A DNA stretch of 64,000 nucleotides from Gallionellales bacterium GWA2_54_124 (GCA_001801025.1 MGWO01000007.1:868001-932000), one strand, 5' to 3'. Counted from the first letter of the stretch, positions 48,717-58,729 are shown. Made by a program: numbers and translations. The notes: generated by a model not told the origin, from the letters alone.

Positions 48717-51273
48717 GATGATTTCTGCGCGATACTTTTACTGGTTTGTATTTTGTTTGTTACTTGTGCCTTTTGCCGCTCGTGCAGTTGTGCTCGACGT
48801 TACGCAAGGCAGCAAAATCGTGGCGGACCCACACATGAGTTGGTGTGCCACCGGGCCGACGGTGACCTTTTCCGCAGTTCGTGAGGGGGCCTGTCGCTTG
48901 CAAGCCGTTCAGCCCGGAGAGATGGCGCGAGGGCTAGATGGACGTGCTTTCTGGCTGCAGACAACGCTACGCAATATGGGAATTGATTCGGTCGAACGCT
49001 GGGTTTTTGTCGGGCATCCGCGTCTGGAAGAAATCAGCCTGTTTAGTCAGGATGAGCGTGGTGAGTGGCGACAGCAGAATATCGGCACGCGTACTCCTCT
49101 GGCTTTACGTGATGAAATCGGGCGCGCCTATGGGGTTATTCCGGTAGTTTTGGCTCCCCGTATGGAGCGAACGGTTTGGTTGCGCGTAGCTTCGCGCACG
49201 GTGGTGGATTTGTCCACGACCCTCTGGGCTCCCGCCGAATTCCGGGATTCGGCAGGAAGAAGTCAGTTCAGTCTGACGCTGGCGCTGGGGGCGTTGTTTG
49301 TGGTGATGCTGCTTTCCTGTCTGACTTTTGTGGCGACACGGGAATTACCTTATCTTTTTTTTGCGCTCTCAATGCTGGGTGAACTTTTGCTGGAGGGCTT
49401 CCGGACCGGGCTGTTGCAGCGCTTCTTTTTTCCGCAGGATATGGCCATGCCAGTCGAGACGGCGGCGCTGGGGTCACTTCTGGCGGTGATTGGCTTTACA
49501 GTTTTTTTTCACAGTTTTGTGCCAACGATCCGCAGGAGCGGATGGCTATATAAACTTTTTGTTGTGCTGGTCGGGATCACGCTGCTTGCACAGATATGGT
49601 CTTTTTTTATCGACTATCGGGGTGGGGCAGGGGTCTGGTCATTCTCGGTAAATGGGGTTATTTTGGTCGGGATTGCGCTGGCAGTTCTGGCTTGGCGGGA
49701 GGGGATGGCATCGGCGGGGACATTGGTGTTCAGTTTTGCCTTTTTGGCCGTGCTGGAATTGTTGCGGTTAGGGGCGGTTGTTGGTTGGCTTCCGTTTTTC
49801 TGGGCCGAAACGATGGCCGGTCCGTGGGCCCTGGTGATGACGACTCCGCTCATTTTTCTGAGTGTTTTTCAGCGTTCGCGCGAGCTGAGCGACCTGTTGA
49901 TGCGTGCAAAAATGGAGAATTCCGCGAAAGTTGAATTTCTGGCTCAGATGAGTCATGAATTGCGTTCGCCATTAAATACCATTCTTGGTAATGCCCAATT
50001 GTTGTCGCGTCCGTTCGGAGCTGCGCTATCAGAAGAGGGGCTAAAGAGCATTCAGCAAAGTGGACAACATTTGCTGGGCATGATCGACGAGATTCTCGAC
50101 CATGCCCGAGGCCTTGCGGGAAAGTTGACACTGGAGCCTTTGCCGGTTGATTGGCCCAAATTTTTGATGGCACTGGATCACAACACGCGGTTACTTGCCT
50201 CTCAAAATAACAACCAGTTTTCTCTGCTACAGGAAGGTGCAATACCCTGGGTTTTGTTACTTGATAGTGGACGTTTGCGACAGGTGCTGGATAATCTGTT
50301 GAATAACGCGGCACGTCATACCCGGAATGGTTCGATTTCACTGCGGGTTACTGCTGGATCAGAGACCGCTGGCATTATTCAGTTGGATTTTTGTGTATCG
50401 GATTCGGGTGACGGTATTACACCGGAAGATATTCAGCGGATTTTTCTGCCGTTTGAACGTGGCAGCAACAACACACGGCATGGCGGCAAAGGCACCGGAA
50501 TGGGGTTAGCTATTTCACGGCAACTGGTCGAGGCAATGGGGGGGCGATTGCGTGTCGAGAGCCAGTCTGGGCAGGGTAGCCGCTTTTTCTTTACCTTGAG
50601 GTGCTCCCCTGTTGAAGATAAACCCAAGCAGATGAATGCTTTCGAGTTGACGGATTATCAGGGACCCCGAAAAACCGTTTTAATTGTCGATGATGATGAG
50701 AGCGCATGCGGCATACTGAATCAGCTTTTTTCCGCGCACGGATTTTCGATTCGTATTGCACGCAGTGGCCGGGAGGCCATCGAAAAAATCCGCTTTACGC
50801 AAGATATTGATCTGGTACTGCTCGATCAATTCATGGCTGATGGTGATGGCTGGCAGGTGTTGCGTGAGATGCACACACTTGGTGCCGATATGCCCGTCGT
50901 CTTGATGTCTTCTTCTGTGCCGCTACGGCCGGAAGGCTTGTCAGCGAAAATGGATTTTTCAGCTTTCCTGTTGAAGCCGCTTGATCATTCAACGTTGTTG
51001 CATGTGGTCGGGGAGTTACTGCATCTTACGTGGGTGAGTCCGGAGCAAGTATCACTCAGTGAGAGTTCGACGGATTTTGAGCATCCTGATGAAGCATCCT
51101 TGGCAATTTTGCGTGAAATGATTGATTGCGGTGCAATGACAGACATTATCGAGTGGGCCAGCGCGTTAAAGACAGAACAGCCCTGTTATGCAGCATTTGC
51201 CGACAAGGTGCGAGCAGCGGCCTGTTACATTGACTTTCCTGCTTTAAATGTTTTGGCTGGAGTGCAAAAATGA
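48709..51273 (+). CDS. Hybrid sensor histidine kinase with 7TMR-DISM input
   Basis: This 854-residue membrane kinase has a signal/first helix (about 8-26), a periplasmic DISMED2-like domain (about 28-180), seven membrane helices (about 185-385), and a HisKA dimerisation domain with His416 in FLAQMSHELRSPLN. An ATPase domain follows (N box LDNLLNNAARH, G boxes DSGDGI and GKGTGMGL), then a receiver with Asp706 and Lys756, and an uncharacterised tail of about 85 residues. I start it at the ATG at 48709 inside the end of the regulator gene; the longer open frame from 48268 runs over the regulator and would hide the signal helix. 7TMR-DISM inputs often bind carbohydrates. Confidence 0.9.
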   Translation: MNKMISARYFYWFVFCLLLVPFAARAVVLDVTQGSKIVADPHMSWCATGPTVTFSAVREGACRLQAVQPGEMARGLDGRAFWLQTTLRNMGIDSVERWVFVGHPRLEEISLFSQDERGEWRQQNIGTRTPLALRDEIGRAYGVIPVVLAPRMERTVWLRVASRTVVDLSTTLWAPAEFRDSAGRSQFSLTLALGALFVVMLLSCLTFVATRELPYLFFALSMLGELLLEGFRTGLLQRFFFPQDMAMPVETAALGSLLAVIGFTVFFHSFVPTIRRSGWLYKLFVVLVGITLLAQIWSFFIDYRGGAGVWSFSVNGVILVGIALAVLAWREGMASAGTLVFSFAFLAVLELLRLGAVVGWLPFFWAETMAGPWALVMTTPLIFLSVFQRSRELSDLLMRAKMENSAKVEFLAQMSHELRSPLNTILGNAQLLSRPFGAALSEEGLKSIQQSGQHLLGMIDEILDHARGLAGKLTLEPLPVDWPKFLMALDHNTRLLASQNNNQFSLLQEGAIPWVLLLDSGRLRQVLDNLLNNAARHTRNGSISLRVTAGSETAGIIQLDFCVSDSGDGITPEDIQRIFLPFERGSNNTRHGGKGTGMGLAISRQLVEAMGGRLRVESQSGQGSRFFFTLRCSPVEDKPKQMNAFELTDYQGPRKTVLIVDDDESACGILNQLFSAHGFSIRIARSGREAIEKIRFTQDIDLVLLDQFMADGDGWQVLREMHTLGADMPVVLMSSSVPLRPEGLSAKMDFSAFLLKPLDHSTLLHVVGELLHLTWVSPEQVSLSESSTDFEHPDEASLAILREMIDCGAMTDIIEWASALKTEQPCYAAFADKVRAAACYIDFPALNVLAGVQK

Positions 51274-51615
51274 GTCTGCTCGTTGGCTGAATGATACAGA
51301 GTTGTTCATCGGTGTACTTTAAACAGAGGTATCGCCCAGCGGTTGAGTCCTTGGTCGAAGAGCGATCTTGATTGCAGCGTGCTGGGTGTCCCGATTCCCG
51401 AAGGGCCGCATTCCGGTATTTAATTTTATAGCGTAACCTGAATTTTCGCTGCCCGGAAACCGGATGGTAACGTGGCGGCATTGAGTGTTAATCTCCTGTG
51501 TCGAAAGCTAAGCGGTTAATAATGCTTTTATACGTGTACTATTAAACGGGGTGTGAGATAACAATAATTTTATCCGCACGCAGGGCTGGTGCCGGCACTG
51601 AAAATTTCTGGGCGA
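51274..51615. other. Spacer between the kinase gene and the EamA gene
   Basis: About 340 bases without a supported gene. I see no terminator with a T tract and no RNA gene; only small hairpins such as CCGGAAACCGG are present. Confidence 0.5.
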
Positions 51616-52521
51616 ATGACGATAATAATGGATTTTTATAATAATAAAAACAATGTGTTGCCTTCTTTTGGCATACTATCAGGGGCGCTCGTCTGGGGGT
51701 TGATCTGGTATCCTTACCGCGTATTGCAGGATGCCGGGATCTCGGGGCCGTTAGGGACGCTGATCACCTATACGCTGGCGATGGGGTTGGGCGCATTCAT
51801 GCTGCCGCGCGTGTGGCGCGAATTTTCAACTGCGGGCTGGTGGGCGCTGGGGCTGCTGCTGAGTGCCGGCTGGGCCAATTTCGGCTACGTGTTGGCGATG
51901 CTGCACGGTGAAGTGATGCGCGTATTGCTGCTGTTCTATCTGGCGCCGGTGTGGACAATCCTGTTTTCTTTCTGGTTGCTGGGCGAGCGTTTAAATCGCT
52001 ACGGCTATCTGGTGATCGCGCTGTCGATGAGCGGTGCGTTCATCATGTTGTGGGAGCCGGCGTTAGGCATGCCTTATCCGCAAAATGTCTCAGAGTGGCT
52101 GGGACTGTCAGCCGGGATCAGTTTTGCGTTGTCCAACGTCGTATCGCGTCGCGCAACCTGTCTTAGTGTCGAAACGAAAACCTTTAGCATCTGGCTTGGG
52201 ACGGCTGTGCTTACCGCGCCTCTGCTCTGGTGGCAGGGCGGATTGCCTGAGCAGGGAATCGGGGGGGAGAGCTGGCTGATACTCGGATTGATCAGCATCG
52301 CCTTGTGTGCTGTCAGCTTTGCGGTGCAGTACGGTGTGACGCACATGCCGGCCAATCGGGCGATGCTGCTGTTTTTGTTCGAACTGGTGATCGCCGCCGT
52401 GGCCTCTTATTTTCTGGCGAATGAAGCGATGGGTTTGCGCGACTGGCTGGGGGCCGCGCTGATCGTGTCGGCCAGTTTGCTGTCAGGGAAACTGTATGTC
52501 GAACCTGAAATGAAAGCCTGA
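51616..52521 (+). CDS. EamA-family (DMT superfamily) transporter
   Basis: This inner-membrane protein of about 300 residues has ten predicted helices arranged as two EamA repeats. The first starts LVWGLIWYPYRVLQDAG; the second contains SAGISFALSNVVSRRA. It probably exports or imports a small metabolite, but the substrate is unknown. The start is uncertain between ATGs at 51616 and 51628 and a GTG at 51589; none has a strong ribosome site. It is isolated between a spacer and a convergent gene. Confidence 0.82.
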   Translation: MTIIMDFYNNKNNVLPSFGILSGALVWGLIWYPYRVLQDAGISGPLGTLITYTLAMGLGAFMLPRVWREFSTAGWWALGLLLSAGWANFGYVLAMLHGEVMRVLLLFYLAPVWTILFSFWLLGERLNRYGYLVIALSMSGAFIMLWEPALGMPYPQNVSEWLGLSAGISFALSNVVSRRATCLSVETKTFSIWLGTAVLTAPLLWWQGGLPEQGIGGESWLILGLISIALCAVSFAVQYGVTHMPANRAMLLFLFELVIAAVASYFLANEAMGLRDWLGAALIVSASLLSGKLYVEPEMKA

Positions 52522-52552
52522 GCCCTGTCTGAATGCGGCGTGAGCCACAGCT

Positions 52553-53440
52553 TCAGACCTCGATTTCCTGACCTTCCCGTGCCAGCCTGACTTCTAGTTT
52601 CCCCAAGATGCTGGCGTTGCGTTCGAGTGCTTCTGCAAAGACGCGTTCGAGTTCATCGTCGCTGCGGGTCGGTTCGTGGTGAGTGCAATAAAGGATCCTA
52701 GCGCCCGCATTCAGAGCCAGTTTAATACTGCTGTCGAAGGTGCCGTGCCCCCATCCTGCCTTGGTTCGATGTTCCTCGGGCGTGTATGAGCTGTCAGCAA
52801 TCAGCACATCGACGCCGCGTACCGCATTTACGATGGTGAGACACTGTTCATCGATCAGCGCCTGATATTCTGCATAGCCCTCATCTTCCGGGTCATAGAT
52901 GTTGAAATGGGCTTCATGGTCGCCAGTAAAAAATATCGATTTGCCATTGCAGTCGATACGGTAGCCCAGATTGATCACCGGATGATTGAGCAGCGTGGGC
53001 GTAATGGTGGCGTCGCCCAGGATCAATGGTGCATTCGGCATCAGGCTGACATAGTCAAATCTCGATTGAATTTCGGCCTCGCGTACTGGAAAAAAACTGT
53101 ATTGCAGCTGTACGTTGATAATGCGTTCCGGACCGTCACCTGTAACGGGATCGCGCGCGCCGTAAAGTTTGATCGTGTTGCCGGGGATGAAGATAGGAAT
53201 GAAAAAGGGCAGGCCCTGAATGTGATCCCAGTGGCTGTGTGTATTGAAAATATGTGCGGTGATGGGCAACTTTTTGAGCAGCGATTGAGCCAGCGGAAAA
53301 ATGCCGGTTCCGCCATCGAGGATGATCAGCTGATTATCGTCGCTGCGGATTTCGATGCAGGTTGTGTTGCCGCCGTATTTGACGGTCGCAGGGCCCGGGG
53401 AGGGAATAGAGCCGCGTACGCCCCAGAATTTAATTTTCAT
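52553..53440 (-). CDS. Metallo-beta-lactamase-fold hydrolase
   Basis: This 295-residue protein has the MBL fold: HSHWDHIQGLPFF with its HxHxDH zinc ligands (near residues 87-92), a further ligand in LLNHPVI and FTGDHE, and a distal THHEP histidine. N-terminal KFWGVRGSIPSPGPATVKYGGNTTCIEI places it in the subgroup related to phosphodiesterases and PhnP/RNase Z-like enzymes. Substrate is unknown. It overlaps the upstream HDOD gene by four bases and lies downstream of the haem-linked diguanylate cyclase, suggesting a signalling role, perhaps on cyclic nucleotides (inference). Confidence 0.87.
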   Translation of the reverse strand: MKIKFWGVRGSIPSPGPATVKYGGNTTCIEIRSDDNQLIILDGGTGIFPLAQSLLKKLPITAHIFNTHSHWDHIQGLPFFIPIFIPGNTIKLYGARDPVTGDGPERIINVQLQYSFFPVREAEIQSRFDYVSLMPNAPLILGDATITPTLLNHPVINLGYRIDCNGKSIFFTGDHEAHFNIYDPEDEGYAEYQALIDEQCLTIVNAVRGVDVLIADSSYTPEEHRTKAGWGHGTFDSSIKLALNAGARILYCTHHEPTRSDDELERVFAEALERNASILGKLEVRLAREGQEIEV

Positions 53441-54312
53441 GTCCGGCTCACCCGTGCGGCCTGTGCAATGATCTGCGCTTCACTTGTCAGGCGTGATATA
53501 TCGCCTAAGCTTGCGATGATGTCCTGTAATGAACCGTTGAAGCGCTCGCAGAGTGCCGGTGGCAAGTCTTCGGCGATCAGATTGCCCGCATTGCCCAAAG
53601 CCAGTTTCTTGCTGATTTGATTTGCGACGAACAGGTAACTTTGAACGGTGTTGTCCGGCGCCGTGTCATCATGATGATTGCGTATCGTGTTGGTGAGCGC
53701 TTCGGGGAAGCGCCATTTTTCGACCAGCATGCCCCCGATGACGGTGTGATCCGTGCCGATGATTTGTCGCTCGGCGGCGTGCAATGAAATATTTTCTCGT
53801 GCGGCAAGCGCTAATGCAGCGGTAAATTCCGCCTGCATAAACTGGGCAAAAACCACTTTTCCGAAGTCGTGCAGCAGGCCGGCGATGTAACAATCGGCAG
53901 GGTCGGTATCGTCATGGCTGTATTTTTGACACAAGGTGCGCGCCAGAATCGCCGTTGACAGCGAGTGATCCAGATAGCCCTGAATGTCGAAACCCAGATT
54001 GCCCTGAGGCGGCAGTGCGCCCATGGCGGCAAACGAGAGCGCCATGTTTTTTAGGGTATTGAGGCCAAGATACACCATGGACTGGCTGACCGAGGTTACC
54101 TGCTTGGGCAGACCGTAACAGGCGGAATTGATCACCCTCAGTAATTTCATCGTCATCACAGGATCTTGCTCGATCACCATGACCAGCTCTTTAGGGCGGC
54201 AATTGATGTCGCGGGAGAGTTCCAGAATACGCTGCACGCTTTTCGGAAAGGCAGGCATGCTCTCCACCGCAGCGGACAGTCTTAGCGTCAGCTCTGTAGA
54301 GATTTTTGTCAT
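53437..54312 (-). CDS. HDOD-domain protein
   Basis: This 291-residue HDOD signalling protein has IEQDPVMTMKLLRVINSACYGL, VSQSMVYLGLNTLKNMALS and IAGLLHDFGKVVFAQFM. The last is a near-complete HD motif, so some phosphohydrolase activity cannot be excluded. A His residue pair (NHHDDT) follows near residue 215. It overlaps the metallo-hydrolase gene by four bases and lies 78 bases after the diguanylate cyclase. It is more similar in layout to classical HDOD proteins than the copy at 15572. Confidence 0.87.
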   Translation of the reverse strand: MTKISTELTLRLSAAVESMPAFPKSVQRILELSRDINCRPKELVMVIEQDPVMTMKLLRVINSACYGLPKQVTSVSQSMVYLGLNTLKNMALSFAAMGALPPQGNLGFDIQGYLDHSLSTAILARTLCQKYSHDDTDPADCYIAGLLHDFGKVVFAQFMQAEFTAALALAARENISLHAAERQIIGTDHTVIGGMLVEKWRFPEALTNTIRNHHDDTAPDNTVQSYLFVANQISKKLALGNAGNLIAEDLPPALCERFNGSLQDIIASLGDISRLTSEAQIIAQAARVSRT

Positions 54313-54390
54313 GGGTTTAATGTCTGGCGGGTAGTGTGCCGCAAAGACGCCGCTAAGCCCGTTTCACGGAAATACGTATAAAGAGGCAAG

Positions 54391-56085
54391 CTATTGTCCT
54401 GAGTTCGAGAAATAAACAAAGCGGTTGCGTCCTTCTGACTTGGCTGCGTACATGGCTTTGTCCGCGCATTTAATCAGGCCTTTCGTGTCCATGGCATCCT
54501 GCGGATAATTTGCGATGCCGATGCTCGCCGACACATGGTAGCCGGTCTCATCGTTGACAAAGAAGAAGGGTTGCGACAATTTATCGACGATGTTTTTTGC
54601 GACGCGCAAAATCTGGGTTGGATCGCTAAGTTCTGGAAGAATAACGGTAAATTCGTCTCCACCGAGACGGGCGACGGTGTCCGCTTCGCGTACGCAACTA
54701 CTGATGCGACGCGCAACCTCCATCAGCAATACATCGCCGTTCGCATGTCCTAAGGTATCGTTGATTTCCTTGAAATAATCCAGATCGATGAAAAACAGCG
54801 CCAGCGGCAGTTCGGTACGATGTGCAAGTTTAATGGCTTGATTCAAGCGATCCTGAAACAAGCGGCGATTAGGCAGGTTAGTCAGCGGATCATAATTGGC
54901 CTGCCAGTGTATCAGCTCATCCTTTTGTTTCTTTTCAGTGATGTCAGAGAATTGCGCGACAAAACGGTAGATACTGCCATCCTGATGGCGCAGCGCGATA
55001 ATGTTGACCGATTTTGCGTAGAGTCCGCCATCCCGGCGCTTATCCCAGATTTCACCTTGCCAGTGTCCCTGGTCGATAATCGCACGCCACATCTTGCGGT
55101 AAAACTGGATATCGTGCTGACCGGACTGCATCAGTCGCGGGTTTTTTCCGCGGACTTCATCCAGTGTATAGCCGGTGATGCGAGTGAAGGCGGGATTGAC
55201 ATCCACGATCAGATTATTCTCATCGGTTACGACGATGGCGTCCGCATTCGATTGATAGATAGAGCTCGCCAGTCTCATCGACTTTTCGGAGTTATACAGC
55301 GACTCTGACATCTGGTTGAAGGTGCGGGTGAGTTTTCCTATTTCGTCCTGATTGCCTTCATCTAAGGGAAGCGGAACAAAACTTGCCATGCTGCCACCGC
55401 GTTGCATGACTTCCATTGACGATTGCAACTGCAAAATCGGCTTAATAAACCGGCGGATCAGCCAGTTGGTGGCAAAAAACAGTAGCAGTTGCAGCAGGAT
55501 TTGTCCTAGCCACAGCATGCCTTGCGTGCGTCGGATGGCCTTGAAGTCATCCGTCATGTCGATGGTGATACTCGCCGCACCGTTGACGGAACCCGCTTCT
55601 ACCTTGTGGCAAGTGAGGCAATTGGTGCCGCGAAAATTGCTGCTGGCGATAAAGGGCACAACGGTACGCAGGGTAGGGGAGATCGGGTCTTCGTTGAGCA
55701 GGAAGTCCGTTTTTTTCGAGCTGATAACCCGCTTGTCCATCTCGTCGCGTACCTGTTCTTCAGGTAGTCCGTAACCGAACTGATCCTGTACCTGACGGGT
55801 TCTGATAATACGGACTTCTTTGACGTTTTCCGTATCGCTCATCTTGTTGATGAACAGCAGGCGCTGATTAGGATCTGAAATCGTGCCATTCAACATCATC
55901 ATGTTCATGCCGTTGATGATGCCATCGGCGGAAACGGTGGCCCGCCGCTCAGCGCCATCGAGAATTTCTTCCTTGATATGCGCCATAATCCAGATATGGG
56001 CGAACGACAGCGCAAGGAGCAGCAGCACCTGAATCGGGATGTTTAGTTTGGTGCCAATGTCTAGGGTTTGCCACCAGTTTTTCAT
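54391..56085 (-). CDS. Diguanylate cyclase with periplasmic CxxCH (haem c) sensor
   Basis: This 564-residue membrane enzyme makes c-di-GMP. Order: helix 1 (about 17-36), a periplasmic domain (about 37-189) of the DUF3365 kind containing CLTCH (Cys156, Cys159, His160; bases 55606-55620), helix 2 (190-210), HAMP (about 211-265), PAS (about 270-385, with VNPAFTRITGYT), and GGDEF (475-479) with a product-inhibition RxxD at 466-469. The complete GGDEF means it should be active. The CxxCH lies on the periplasmic side, so the Ccm system could attach haem and let the protein sense redox state or a gas ligand. First gene of a three-gene signalling group. Confidence 0.9.
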   Translation of the reverse strand: MKNWWQTLDIGTKLNIPIQVLLLLALSFAHIWIMAHIKEEILDGAERRATVSADGIINGMNMMMLNGTISDPNQRLLFINKMSDTENVKEVRIIRTRQVQDQFGYGLPEEQVRDEMDKRVISSKKTDFLLNEDPISPTLRTVVPFIASSNFRGTNCLTCHKVEAGSVNGAASITIDMTDDFKAIRRTQGMLWLGQILLQLLLFFATNWLIRRFIKPILQLQSSMEVMQRGGSMASFVPLPLDEGNQDEIGKLTRTFNQMSESLYNSEKSMRLASSIYQSNADAIVVTDENNLIVDVNPAFTRITGYTLDEVRGKNPRLMQSGQHDIQFYRKMWRAIIDQGHWQGEIWDKRRDGGLYAKSVNIIALRHQDGSIYRFVAQFSDITEKKQKDELIHWQANYDPLTNLPNRRLFQDRLNQAIKLAHRTELPLALFFIDLDYFKEINDTLGHANGDVLLMEVARRISSCVREADTVARLGGDEFTVILPELSDPTQILRVAKNIVDKLSQPFFFVNDETGYHVSASIGIANYPQDAMDTKGLIKCADKAMYAAKSEGRNRFVYFSNSGQ

Positions 56086-56285
56086 TGCGCGGTAAGGTTT
56101 TTTAGGCGTTGGAGTTCATCGGTGTGTGATATTACCGTATTCACGCCCGTATGGGATAGATTTGCAGGTGCAGAAACATAATTCAGCGTTAAAATTTTTA
56201 GCCGGATTAATTGGCACCTGCGGCTTGAATCAGCTTAAGGCTACAGTTTATTTTTGCTAATTAAATTTTTAATCAATGTATTGCA

Positions 56286-57335
56286 TTATGCAATGGTCAC
56301 GTTTTGGTCAAGATAGACATCCTGGATCGCATTGAGCAGTTCGACACCCTCACTCATCGGTTTTTGGAAGGATTTACGGCCGCAGATCAGTCCCATGCCG
56401 CCGGCGCGCTTGTTGATGACGGCCGTGCGCACCGCCTGATGCAAATCGTCATGACCGGATGCGCCGCCCGAGTTGATCATGCCCACGCGTCCCATATAGC
56501 AATTGGCAACCTGATAGCGCACCAGATCGACAGGATGTTCGCTGGTCAGTTCGCTGTAAACGCGAGCGCTGGTCTTGCCAAATTTAATAGCGTTGTAGCC
56601 ACCGTTGTTCTCGGCCATTTTTTGTTTGATGATATCGGCGTTGATAGTCGCGGCCAGATGATTCGCCTGCCCTGTTAAATCGGCCGCCACATGGTAGTCG
56701 ATGCCGTCTTGCTTGAAGGCCGGATTGCGCAAATAGGCCCATAACACGGTCGCCATCCCGAGGTTGTGCGCGTGCTCGAATGCTTCGGAGACTTCCTGTA
56801 TTTGCCGGCGGGATTGCTCGGAACCGTAAAACACGGTTGCGCCAACGGCCACCGCGCCCATGTCGAAAGCCTGATCGACACTCGCAAACAAGGTCTGATC
56901 GAATTTGTTCGGATACGTGAGCAGCTCGTTGTGATTGATTTTAACGATGAAGGGGATTTTATGCGCGTAGCGGCGTGCAACCGATGACAGTACGCCCAGC
57001 GTTGAGGCGACCGCGTTGCAACCGCCTTCGAGGGCCAGTTCGACGATATTTTCCGGATCGAAGTAGATTGGATTGGGTGCGAATGAGGCGCCGCCCGAAT
57101 GCTCTACCCCCTGATCCACCGGCAGCAGCGACAGATAGCCCGTACCGGCCAGTCTGCCGTTGTCGTACAGAGACTGCAGGCTGCGCAGCACGGCGGGTTT
57201 CCTGTCTTTGATGGCCACCACGCGATCTACGTAATCGCTGCCCGGCAGGTGCAGCGATTCTTTTGGAATGCCGGTACAGTGGTGATCCAGCAGGTAGTCC
57301 GATTCGTCAGCCAGTAATTGCACAATATTGGTCAT
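56286..57335 (-). CDS. fbaB: Class I fructose-bisphosphate aldolase (FbaB/DhnA type)
   Basis: This 349-residue Schiff-base aldolase cleaves fructose 1,6-bisphosphate to dihydroxyacetone phosphate and glyceraldehyde 3-phosphate. It matches E. coli FbaB closely along its length, with [56 protein letters not shown] and the C-terminal [11 protein letters not shown] start it at the ATG at 57335 (MTNIVQLL), with AAGGAGAG upstream; a frame from 57368 has no ribosome site. It is divergent from purT. Confidence 0.95.
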   Translation of the reverse strand: MTNIVQLLADESDYLLDHHCTGIPKESLHLPGSDYVDRVVAIKDRKPAVLRSLQSLYDNGRLAGTGYLSLLPVDQGVEHSGGASFAPNPIYFDPENIVELALEGGCNAVASTLGVLSSVARRYAHKIPFIVKINHNELLTYPNKFDQTLFASVDQAFDMGAVAVGATVFYGSEQSRRQIQEVSEAFEHAHNLGMATVLWAYLRNPAFKQDGIDYHVAADLTGQANHLAATINADIIKQKMAENNGGYNAIKFGKTSARVYSELTSEHPVDLVRYQVANCYMGRVGMINSGGASGHDDLHQAVRTAVINKRAGGMGLICGRKSFQKPMSEGVELLNAIQDVYLDQNVTIA

Positions 57336-57389
57336 GATATCTCTCCTTTTGTTAGGAATATGCGCCATATTACTCCTGTTTTAATCTAA

Positions 57390-57408
57390 ATATCTAATTG
57401 ATAGATAT
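57390..57408. promoter_or_regulatory. AT-rich palindrome between fbaB and purT
   Basis: ATATCTAATTGATAGATAT has seven-base perfect arms around five bases, in the spacer of two divergent genes. The shape is that of a dimeric repressor site; the regulator is unknown. Confidence 0.5.
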
Positions 57409-57517
57409 AAGATTTTCCCGATATTTCCTAGGTAAAATATTAGCGGATTGCACAGGGCGGGGTGCTGAGGGTGTGGCGGTGTATAATTTCCTTCATTTAA
57501 TACTGAAGGTTTTAAAA

Positions 57518-58729
57518 ATGTCTGCTCCTTCCTCTGTCATCGGTACGCCGCTCAGTCCTTCTGCCACCAAAGTCATGTTGCTGGGCAGCGGCGAGTTGGG
57601 GCGCGAAGTTATCATCGCCTTGCAGCGCTTAGGCATCGAAACCATCGCTGTGGATCGCTACCCGGATGCGCCGGGGCATCAGGTCGCTCACCGCGCCCAT
57701 GTGATCGACATGACGGATGGTGCGGCCTTGCGCGCACTGGTCGACCTTGAAAAGCCGGATCTGATTGTGCCGGAAATCGAAGCGATTGCGACCGACATGC
57801 TGGCGTTAATCGAGAGCGACGGCTTATCGCGTGTGATTCCTACCGCGCGGGCGACTAGGCTTACCATGAACCGCGAAGGGATCCGCCGTCTGGCAGCGGA
57901 AACGCTGGGTTTGCCTACTTCCCCCTATCGTTTTGCCGACAGTCTGGCGCAAATGCGCGCGGCGACCGAAGAGATCGGCTATCCGTGCATCATCAAACCC
58001 GTGATGTCATCGTCCGGCAAGGGACAGTCCAAGGTGGATACGCCCGAGGAGGTCGATGCCGCATGGGAATACGCCGCCAGCGGCAGCCGAGTGAATCAGG
58101 GGCGGGTGATTGTCGAGGGCATGATTCATTTCGACTACGAAATCACGCTGTTGACGGTGCGTGCGCTGGGCGCCTCCGGCCAGACCGAAACGCATTACTG
58201 CGACCCTATCGGGCACGTTCAGGTGCAGGGCGACTATGTGGAGAGCTGGCAGCCGCAGGCGATGTCGCCACTGGCCTTGCAGCGCGCGCGCGACATTGCC
58301 GGCAAAGTGACCGGCGATCTGGGCGGCTTGGGATTGTTTGGCGTTGAATTGTTCGTCAAAGGGGATGACGTGTGGTTCAGCGAAGTGAGTCCCCGTCCGC
58401 ACGATACGGGGATGGTCACGATGTGCACACAAGCACAGAACGAATTTGAACTGCATGCGCGGGCGATTTTAGGGTTGCCGGTCGATGTTGCTTTGCGTGC
58501 GCCGGGGGCCTCTGCCGTGATTTACGGACAGATGAATGCCAAAGGGATTGCCTTCGAGGGCGTGGCCGATGCGCTGCGCGTCCCGGGCAGCGATATCCGG
58601 TTGTTTGGCAAGCCCGAATCGTTCTTGCGCCGCCGTATGGGGGTTGCGCTGGCGACCGGGGTTGACACCGATGAGGCGCGTGCGCGTGCAAAACTCGCGG
58701 CCAGCCGCGTAAAACCTGTCAAGCCATGA
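57518..58729 (+). CDS. purT: Formate-dependent phosphoribosylglycinamide formyltransferase PurT
   Basis: This 403-residue ATP-grasp enzyme makes formyl-GAR from GAR, formate and ATP, the folate-independent third step of purine synthesis. It shows the N-terminal nucleotide-binding [21 protein letters not shown], the ATP-grasp [14 protein letters not shown], and [22 protein letters not shown]. The start is the ATG at 57518, preceded by GAAGGT; the longer frame from 57398 is not supported. A TATAAT at 57482 may be its -10, without a clear -35. The stop overlaps the next ATG (ATGA). Confidence 0.96.
   Translation: MSAPSSVIGTPLSPSATKVMLLGSGELGREVIIALQRLGIETIAVDRYPDAPGHQVAHRAHVIDMTDGAALRALVDLEKPDLIVPEIEAIATDMLALIESDGLSRVIPTARATRLTMNREGIRRLAAETLGLPTSPYRFADSLAQMRAATEEIGYPCIIKPVMSSSGKGQSKVDTPEEVDAAWEYAASGSRVNQGRVIVEGMIHFDYEITLLTVRALGASGQTETHYCDPIGHVQVQGDYVESWQPQAMSPLALQRARDIAGKVTGDLGGLGLFGVELFVKGDDVWFSEVSPRPHDTGMVTMCTQAQNEFELHARAILGLPVDVALRAPGASAVIYGQMNAKGIAFEGVADALRVPGSDIRLFGKPESFLRRRMGVALATGVDTDEARARAKLAASRVKPVKP

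Noticed and set aside
56172..56232. Eight-bp inverted repeat (GCAGGTGC with GCACCTGC) between the cyclase and aldolase genes
   Set aside because: The loop is about 40 bases and there is no T tract or further symmetry, so neither a terminator nor an operator can be supported.
57398..57517. Upstream extension of purT
   Set aside because: The extra 40 residues are not part of PurT, the family N terminus begins soon after 57518, and GAAGGT precedes that ATG; the extension would also cover the palindrome and a TATAAT.
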